Source of the DNA: Chrysomallon squamiferum
Lineage: Eukaryota; Mollusca; Gastropoda; Neomphalida; Peltospiridae
Direction of reading: 5' to 3'
Assembly (NCBI GenBank): GCA_012295275.1
Contig: CM022670.1
Coordinates: forward strand, 32,013,938-32,077,937
Length of the DNA: 64,000 nucleotides
Below are positions 57,620-64,000 of this stretch, piece by piece. Every line of letters begins with the position of its first letter. The stretch's first letter is position 1. The notes below the pieces were generated by a model. That model worked only from the letters and a program-made list of their open reading frames with translations, had not been told where the DNA came from and made no database searches. The translations under genes were made by a program, and so were the position numbers.

Positions 57620-57732
57620 TTCAAATACTAATAATATCAACAACAACAATAACAATAGAAATAATAAAAATAAAGTAATAATAATAATAACAACAACAAC
57701 AACAACCAAAACAACAAGAACAACAACAATAT
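57620..57732 (+). repeat. AAT/AAC triplet repeat region
   Basis: Interrupted AAT and AAC triplets. Confidence 0.9.
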
Positions 57733-57829
57733 AAAACTTTTGAAGTGGAATTTCAGTCTTTCTGCCAAAGTTTTAATTTGAAATGATACCGAGTGGTCAT
57801 AAGTCTATGCAATATTATTCAATGCGAGG

Positions 57830-58330
57830 TTGTCTGTGATCTCGGTGTGTGTATGCAACACTTCGGAGACAACCGGTTACGACTAACCCACGACTTTCTA
57901 TCACTGTGTATGTAACACCTAGGAGACAGCCAGTTACAACAACAGGGACACGTCTGCATCAGGTTACATTTACAAATTAACGCTAATTAAGAAAACTGTC
58001 GGTATTTTCACGCGCTTTAACGCTCTAACAGTTTGTTCCACGCCGACTCGACAGTCGCTGGATGGGAATCTTAACATTACGCAATGCCCAAAGAATCATC
58101 AAAAGCACTCTAATTACAAATTCACAAACCCCCTGTCTACCCATGGTATGCTTTCCTGTCCACTGTCTCCCTTGGAACCTAGCGGCTTTTTCGTTTAATG
58201 TCTTCTAATAGAGCAAACAAGTGTTTGCCATAAAAGCAACCTGTACAAAAAGTTAGCATCCGACCTGCAGGGCTTGATGAATTCACGTAAGCTAATCAAC
58301 ATCGCGGGTGTTCAGGGGATAAGTATAGAA
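57830..58330. promoter_or_regulatory. Unique block before a 40-bp minisatellite
   Basis: Repeat-free DNA with CTAATTAA (57983-57990) and an isolated CACGCG (58009-58014), plus several short TAAT cores. It looks like the other candidate non-coding blocks of this desert. Nothing supports a gene. Confidence 0.2.
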
Positions 58331-58350
58331 TACAGGAAAGAACAAGAATT

Positions 58351-58555
58351 ACTGGAATTAATTTTAATGTATTTAGTGACTGTAGATGAATTGAACCGTG
58401 TTGTAGCCAATTCTCTTTTGATTTTAATCTATTTAGTGACTGAATACGAATTCTCTTTTGATTTTAATGTATTTAGAGACTGAAAAAGAATTCTCGTTTG
58501 ATTTTAAGGTAAATATATACGAATTCCTTTTGATCTTAATGTATTTTAGTGATAA
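58351..58555 (+). repeat. Minisatellite, unit about 40 bp, roughly 5 copies
   Basis: GAATTCTCTTTTGATTTTAA followed by TGTATTTAGTGACTGAATAC repeats with starts at 58408, 58448 and 58488 (exact 40-bp period), then 58521 (shortened unit). A degenerate unit comes first. Copies share most positions, so this is a recent local amplification. Confidence 0.8.
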
Positions 58556-59158
58556 TGTCTCATTGCTGTTGTTATTTCAAATTTTCCAGTCATATTAATA
58601 ACTTGAAATGAAATAAAGCCAGAAATAAAGAAAAAATGTCTGTATGTATTTTGAATTAAATTAATGTCAGTGAAATGTAACAGTTTGTTGTTTTAATTCA
58701 TACAATTAACACAGGAGCCCTGCTGAACCTCCCCACCCCACACTTTTTGTTGTTTCTGTTAATGTTATATGTTGCTGACGGGAACAGCTGAGTTTTGTTG
58801 TTGAGTTGTTGTTGTTGTTGTTGTTGTTGTTGTTAATTGGTGGTGGTTATTTAAAATTTTACCTGTATCATTATCGTAATCCTTTTATATTTGCTTTATC
58901 ATTTTTCCAAACATTTTTAATTTTAAACCTTCAAAGTAATTTAACTAAATAATATATTTTTTAACATATTAGGCGTGTAAAAATAGTAACGACAACTCTT
59001 TGATGATGTAATGAAATAGTTTATATATATATATACTGTAAATTACCAAGTTATGATTAATTAATTAATTTCATTTCATTTTTTGCCCTCTAATTTTAAT
59101 AAATAATGATGCATAAGAAGAATATAAAACAATTAAAAAAATCTATATCTAGCTACCG

Positions 59159-59182
59159 CCATTGTTCCTGTTATGACGTCAT
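59159..59182. promoter_or_regulatory. SOX site next to a perfect CRE
   Basis: CCATTGTTC (59159-59167, the full SOX consensus) is followed 5 bp later by the palindrome ATGACGTCAT (59173-59182). Both are exact. They sit in a short GC-richer island within AT-rich sequence. Confidence 0.35.
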
Positions 59183-59915
59183 CGCGCTGAGAAAAAACAC
59201 AGTTATCTGTCCGACGAACATGCAAGTGTTTTGTAACATGTTTTTAGGTCACACTTTATTAGATTACCGCAAACATTAAATAATAACTTGGAAATATAAA
59301 GAATGTTTAAGACCATTTATTTCTAAGAGCAATTTTAAGGAAATTTGTACTCAGTTATCCGAAACCATAAATCTTTTGAATAAAATAGTTAAATGAGAAC
59401 ATAGCTTATAGAGTTAAAGATACTAATCTGACGATATGATTTATGTTAAATCATAAACTGTCAACACGCTCCTATTTACAAAATTCAGTATGTTTTAAAG
59501 ATTATTGGATTGTGATAACACTATCGCATTTGCGTTTTATTTATTATTTTCAAGTTTGTATATGTGTGTGTGTGAATGTGTGTGTGCGTGTGCGTGTGTG
59601 TGTGTGAAACTATATATATAAGCAGAAACAGTATTTTAAGTTTGTGTTGTGTCTACTTAAAGCAGATGTTTCCATAACTCTTCAAACGATAAAAATATAG
59701 TGACTACGCACGAAACAGAACGTTGACTTCATAAACGTCACTTTGTTTTGTGATATATCGACTGTATCACACAATCTTCTCGTTTCGTATGCATATTTGT
59801 CAGTGTTGAGAACATTATGGAGCAGCTTGATAAAATGTTGACGAGAGAGCAATAATATATATATATGTATGTATATACACATTTATTTGCGACCATACTT
59901 AGGTACATAAATATT

Positions 59916-60093
<178 letters not shown>

Positions 60094-61261
60094 GAGAACT
60101 TTTTTTTATGTTAGTCATAGAATTTCTTTTACATTTATTTCACTGTTTGATCGTTTTGTTTTTCATTCACACGTCCATTATTCTGACATATGATAGCCAA
60201 CTTCTGTGTCGTTAGACATTCCTACATAACTCCATTCCTTCATCCCCAATTATCAGGTGTTAAAAATATTGCTTCCAACTAACTGGAAAGCAGTGATGGT
60301 TACATGTACATATTTCAGTTCCCCGAGAAAGCTTGTTTAAAGCGCGGCAATAACTTTAAAAATAAAGAGTTATATATCAGATTCAAACAACACGAACATA
60401 CGTCTAACGTTAAAGAGGTTTCTTTTTTATTCCACTTGTACCACGAAGAAGAACGAAAGCCTATTACATACATCCTAGAAGAAAACGCATCGTGGCAATG
60501 GCCTAAGTATTACATCCATCCAATTTAGACAGAGTGGCAAATTTCATGTGAAGTTCAAGTTTATGCCTTTAAATGTTTCCTGTTGTCAGTGGTAAAAGGA
60601 GATAAGATCTGAAGGGGAGGAAACGGGGATATTCATCAGCTCCAAGTGAAAACAGGCGCGGACACGACGTGGAATGTCATATGGATTCAATGCATTATTG
60701 CATCGTAACGCGAAAACATCAGCGTGTTGAAATACTATGGGCAATAACAACACCTAAAACACTGATTTATTCTTGAGTAGAAAACAAATAATATGCTATT
60801 TAATAGCATAGGTGTTATTCAGTAGTTACATGGTGAATTCAGCAGTTAGATAAAATATTTTATAGTAAAATAATTTGTGCTACTGAATTAGAAAAAATAT
60901 TCTGCTCATTTAAAATAAAATTTAAAAATAAAAGAAAACATATTTGTCACTTTGTGAATATATATATATATATAAAAAAAAAAAAAAGCCCCGACATTTC
61001 TTTCTATCATCGTGGCAGCATTGTCCACTGAATTACCAGTGGCAGTCTCACGAGAAACTGATTTTAAAATAGTTCAGATAAACTATGAATAATATGATAT
61101 AATACAGTAATTATGTCAGACAAATGTAGACGAGGTTCTTGAAGAGAAACCAGTCACAGATATCCATGTCTGACCGTTAAACAAAAGTATCCTGATGCAA
61201 TTAAACAGTTTAATAAATCTGAACGTAGTAGACGAGAAAATGTAAGTATTCACATTATATT

Positions 61262-61320
61262 GATTACTTTCTTTCTTTTTTCTTTTCTTTTCTTTTTTTT
61301 TTCTTTTTTCTTTTCTTTTC

Positions 61321-61361
<41 letters not shown>
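61262..61361 (+). repeat. CTTTT-rich tract and T39 run
   Basis: TTTTC units followed by an uninterrupted T run (61323-61361). Confidence 0.95.
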
Positions 61362-61364
<3 letters not shown>

Positions 61365-62360
61365 CTAGAATATATTACAAATTTTACAAGCTGTCACATG
61401 TCTTCACTGAATGCCTGGTATCGGGACAATTTCAAATAAATAAACCCTCATTTTTTTCTCTCCTAAATTCCAGTCCCTGTAAGCCTTTCTCTGTGACTCG
61501 CGCAGTTCCTTCACATCCCAGTCTGGTTCACCGAAGACATGATATATTCTTTCCTGTCTGAGAAAAAATGCTTATGAAATATCTCTTGTCACTAATCGGC
61601 GAAAGTAGCACACGCCGCAGCCTCGCTAAGAGGTTTGACTGAAAAACGCGCGCTGAAACGTCTTTTAACAAGTATTACCTCGCGATACTTCTCTCGTTTT
61701 TATTTCTTTCACCATCATGTAACATCTGCATTTTTCTACTTATCTTTCTTTCATTATTACTGTCTTTTCATTTGTCTCTGTTTTTCCATTACTATCTCTC
61801 TATTTATCTTGTTTGGGTTTTTTTGTGGGTGGGGGGATGGTTGTTCTTTTTGTTTCTAAGCTAACGTTACTGATTTTCTCGACCGGTCAGTCTTTCCTCT
61901 TATTTCTGTGTCTCAGCTTATTTTCTTTCTCTAATTTTTTAGTTTTTTTTCTGTCTGTCTATCCGTCTGCCTGACAGACAGTTTGTCCACTTCCTTTATC
62001 TCTGAATATAACAAACTATAAATTTAAAACAGATTAATATCACTAGATACATTAACTGATTTTTTTCTTTCTATCTATCTCTCTGACATGTATGTCATTA
62101 TTTGTATTGTCGCAACTCGAATCGATACTTCTGTTATACACACTGTAAAACGTATTAATACAACGTGATATTAATTAACAGAGTTTAACGTACCCAGTCT
62201 GTTAGGTTTCAGTGACGCACGTCATTTGATGACGTTAATAGAAGTTCAAAGGACATTATCAGTGGTGACACCATTAGCCCGAATATATCTATGTGTGGGT
62301 TAATAATGTGTGGGTTAATTTTTTGTTTCTGTGACTTTAAATTAAATATCTAAAAATAAA

Positions 62361-62440
62361 CCAGGCTCTATGGTTAAGCAATTGGTTTCAAGACTGATTT
62401 GGTTCTGGGTTCGCTTCCCAGCCTCGATTCCCATACATAG
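62361..62440 (+). repeat. tRNA-like sequence with intact B box (SINE head or tRNA relic)
   Basis: ATGGTTAAGCAATTGG (62370-62385) fits a tRNA A box/D arm. GGTTCGCTTCC (62408-62418) is a near-consensus B box inside a perfect T arm: CTGGG (62405-62409), the 7-nt loop TTCGCTT, and CCCAG (62417-62421). The acceptor stem and anticodon arm do not close convincingly, so I prefer a tRNA-derived SINE fragment to a functional tRNA. Confidence 0.5.
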
Positions 62441-62740
62441 TTAAAACCACAATACTTTCTTTTTCTCTCTGTTATCCTAAAACGTTAACACATATTTTAT
62501 CAAAAGATACATTCCCCGAGATTCTGCGTCCACAGTCTTCGCACTTGACACTTCAGTACAATGAAGGCGCTGAAATTATTGTTTTTGAACAATTGATCAA
62601 TGTATAAAATAAGAGGAATTATAAACAAAATTTATTGAAGATAAAGGAGATCGATATGTATGGTTGTTTGCGTTAGGTGACGTTTTCTAGTTGTAATTTT
62701 ATAGGACATCCGCTATATTTCAAGTAATAATTTTATGTTA

Positions 62741-62743
<3 letters not shown>

Positions 62744-62794
<51 letters not shown>
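62744..62794 (+). repeat. (ATT)n microsatellite
   Basis: About 50 bp of ATT. Confidence 0.97.
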
Positions 62795-62927
62795 TGTATG
62801 CTCTTTCCAACTGCATTTGGTATATCAGAGATGGAAAGAGAGAAAGAAAATGAAACAGAGACGCATTATGTGCACGTGGGTGCATGTGCGTGCGTATTCA
62901 CACATATACATATATGTAGAGACAGAC

Positions 62928-62931
<4 letters not shown>

Positions 62932-63002
<71 letters not shown>
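62932..63002 (+). repeat. (GA)n microsatellite
   Basis: About 71 bp of GA preceded by GACA units. Confidence 0.98.
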
Positions 63003-63005
<3 letters not shown>

Positions 63006-63143
63006 TAAGCTATATTAGTTACGTGTTTTGTAGAGTAGAAACTGGACAGACATGTTATGTAATCTGCAAACATCTTCAGCACGTTCTTCTGAACCTGTTT
63101 TCAATACTGCTGTCTTTTCAGTAACTGATACTTTTTCGCTTTT

Positions 63144-63166
63144 AAAAAAAAAAAAAAAAAAAAAAA
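63144..63166 (+). repeat. Poly-A run
   Basis: A run of 23 bp. No clear retrotransposed body lies upstream. Confidence 0.95.
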
Positions 63167-63490
63167 TCTAACAGATATGCAAGACAGACATAATATTATC
63201 CGTTTTGTGGCATGTGGCGTTCTTGTCACTTTGACTCAGTTTCGTAATTATGTCCTTTTAAAAACACATAAAACACAAGCCGACCTAGTGACCCTGGTCG
63301 AGTTTCTCTACTCTTTTTTTAACATTTTCAATTTCTTTTTAACAAAAGTAAAAACAAACAAAAGCCTCATACTCGATATGATTAAGAAAACATAGACCAT
63401 TTTTATTGCGAAAAACCCCAAGACAGTTCTTTATTACTTTCATTCCGTTTTTTGTTTTGTTTTGTTTTCTTTCTTTGTTTGTTTTAGCTT

Positions 63491-63508
63491 TTATTATTAT
63501 TATTATTA

Positions 63509-63561
<53 letters not shown>
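63491..63561 (+). repeat. (ATT)n microsatellite
   Basis: About 70 bp of ATT with one ATC interruption. A poly-Ile open frame (63406-63816) arises from it. Confidence 0.97.
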
Positions 63562-64000
63562 TTATGTTTTATTCATAAAAAAGACTGTAAAAAACAAAAA
63601 AGAAGAAAGAAAAACTGCAATGAAACTGTCGTAATGGATTTTTTTTTAATTTTCTTTTTCAAAAGTCTTTTGACAGATGACAATATGGGACATCCGTTTG
63701 TAAAACAGTTTGTTGAAACCCATCTTTGTCTTACTGTTGTCTTTACATTTTTAATGATGAGAATGGCCCGTAGTTGTTATTATTATAAAATGTATATTGG
63801 AAATAAAGTACAATAAAGATCAGCCATCTGTAGAATTTTTTCAGAATATCCAGATGGCACGAAAAACTTCAGAAATAAAACAGTATTATATGTTCCAGAC
63901 ATTTATTTTTCCACAAACCATCACAAAAAGCAGTGAAGCGTTGAAAAAAGTCACCATTACACAAAGCCAAGTTTGCTGAACGATGTTTTTTTTGAAGAAA

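Larger units (their letters stand above)
60100..64000. other. Gene-free sequence
   Basis: A unique GC-balanced block at about 60290-60740 includes a 74-codon open frame without a recognisable domain. Further unique stretches lie at about 61380-61690 and 62150-62300. The rest is T-rich, ATT or GA repeat. The window ends in unremarkable AT-rich sequence. Confidence 0.55.

Noticed and set aside
60304-60528. 74-codon plus-strand frame with protein-like composition
   Set aside because: Too short, no domain, no promoter or splice context; the surrounding block looks like the other non-coding islands.

Overview
The window is eukaryotic intergenic DNA carrying one clear gene. It is AT-rich, has no bacterial-style gene packing, and is full of microsatellites: long (CT)n/(GA)n tracts, (CA)n, (ATT)n, (TTTA)n, CATA and CTAT/CTGT tetranucleotides, and poly-A/T runs. 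The gene is an intronless SoxC transcription factor on the minus strand (26716-27729), with an HMG box and a conserved C-terminal activation motif. The protein type together with the repeat style suggests a lophotrochozoan, most likely a mollusc and plausibly a cephalopod. That assignment is an inference; no species marker was recognised.

Layout. 1-16 kb: gene-free, microsatellite-rich, with a few balanced unique blocks (about 4.14-4.52 kb and 13.45-14.06 kb). 16-25.8 kb: gene-free, with a degenerate tRNA-like element (16.22 kb) and a dense unique block at 17.44-18.06 kb. 25.86-28.0 kb: the SoxC transcription unit. Reading leftward it has a CCAAT box, GC box, TATA-like and initiator-like promoter, the ORF, and a probable 3' UTR of about 0.85 kb. 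31.6-37.5 kb, upstream of SoxC: GC-richer unique blocks separated by (ATT)n and similar repeats. These hold 11 of the 16 CACGCG hexamers I found in the whole window, a sequence that fits Hairy/E(spl)-HES class C sites. 38-64 kb: gene desert alternating microsatellites with unique blocks that look like candidate conserved non-coding elements (38.4, 39.2, 41.6, 43.7, 46.8-47.3, 50.9, 51.5, 54.1, 57.1, 58.0, 59.2 and 60.5 kb).

Interpretation. SoxC genes are dosage-sensitive developmental regulators, used mainly in neuronal differentiation, and a large desert with scattered compact elements is the expected regulatory setting. The best candidate for something undescribed is the HES-like site cluster 4-10 kb upstream of SoxC, together with a matching CACGCG placed between the GC box and the TATA-like box of the SoxC promoter. 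Secondary items are a YY1 plus triple-CRE element (54.1 kb), a hidden and highly diverged array with a period of about 36 bp (40.76-41.3 kb), and a repeat of about 85 bp present twice in opposite orientations, each copy abutting a (CT)n tract.

All motif counts were made by eye. No conservation, expression or database evidence was available.
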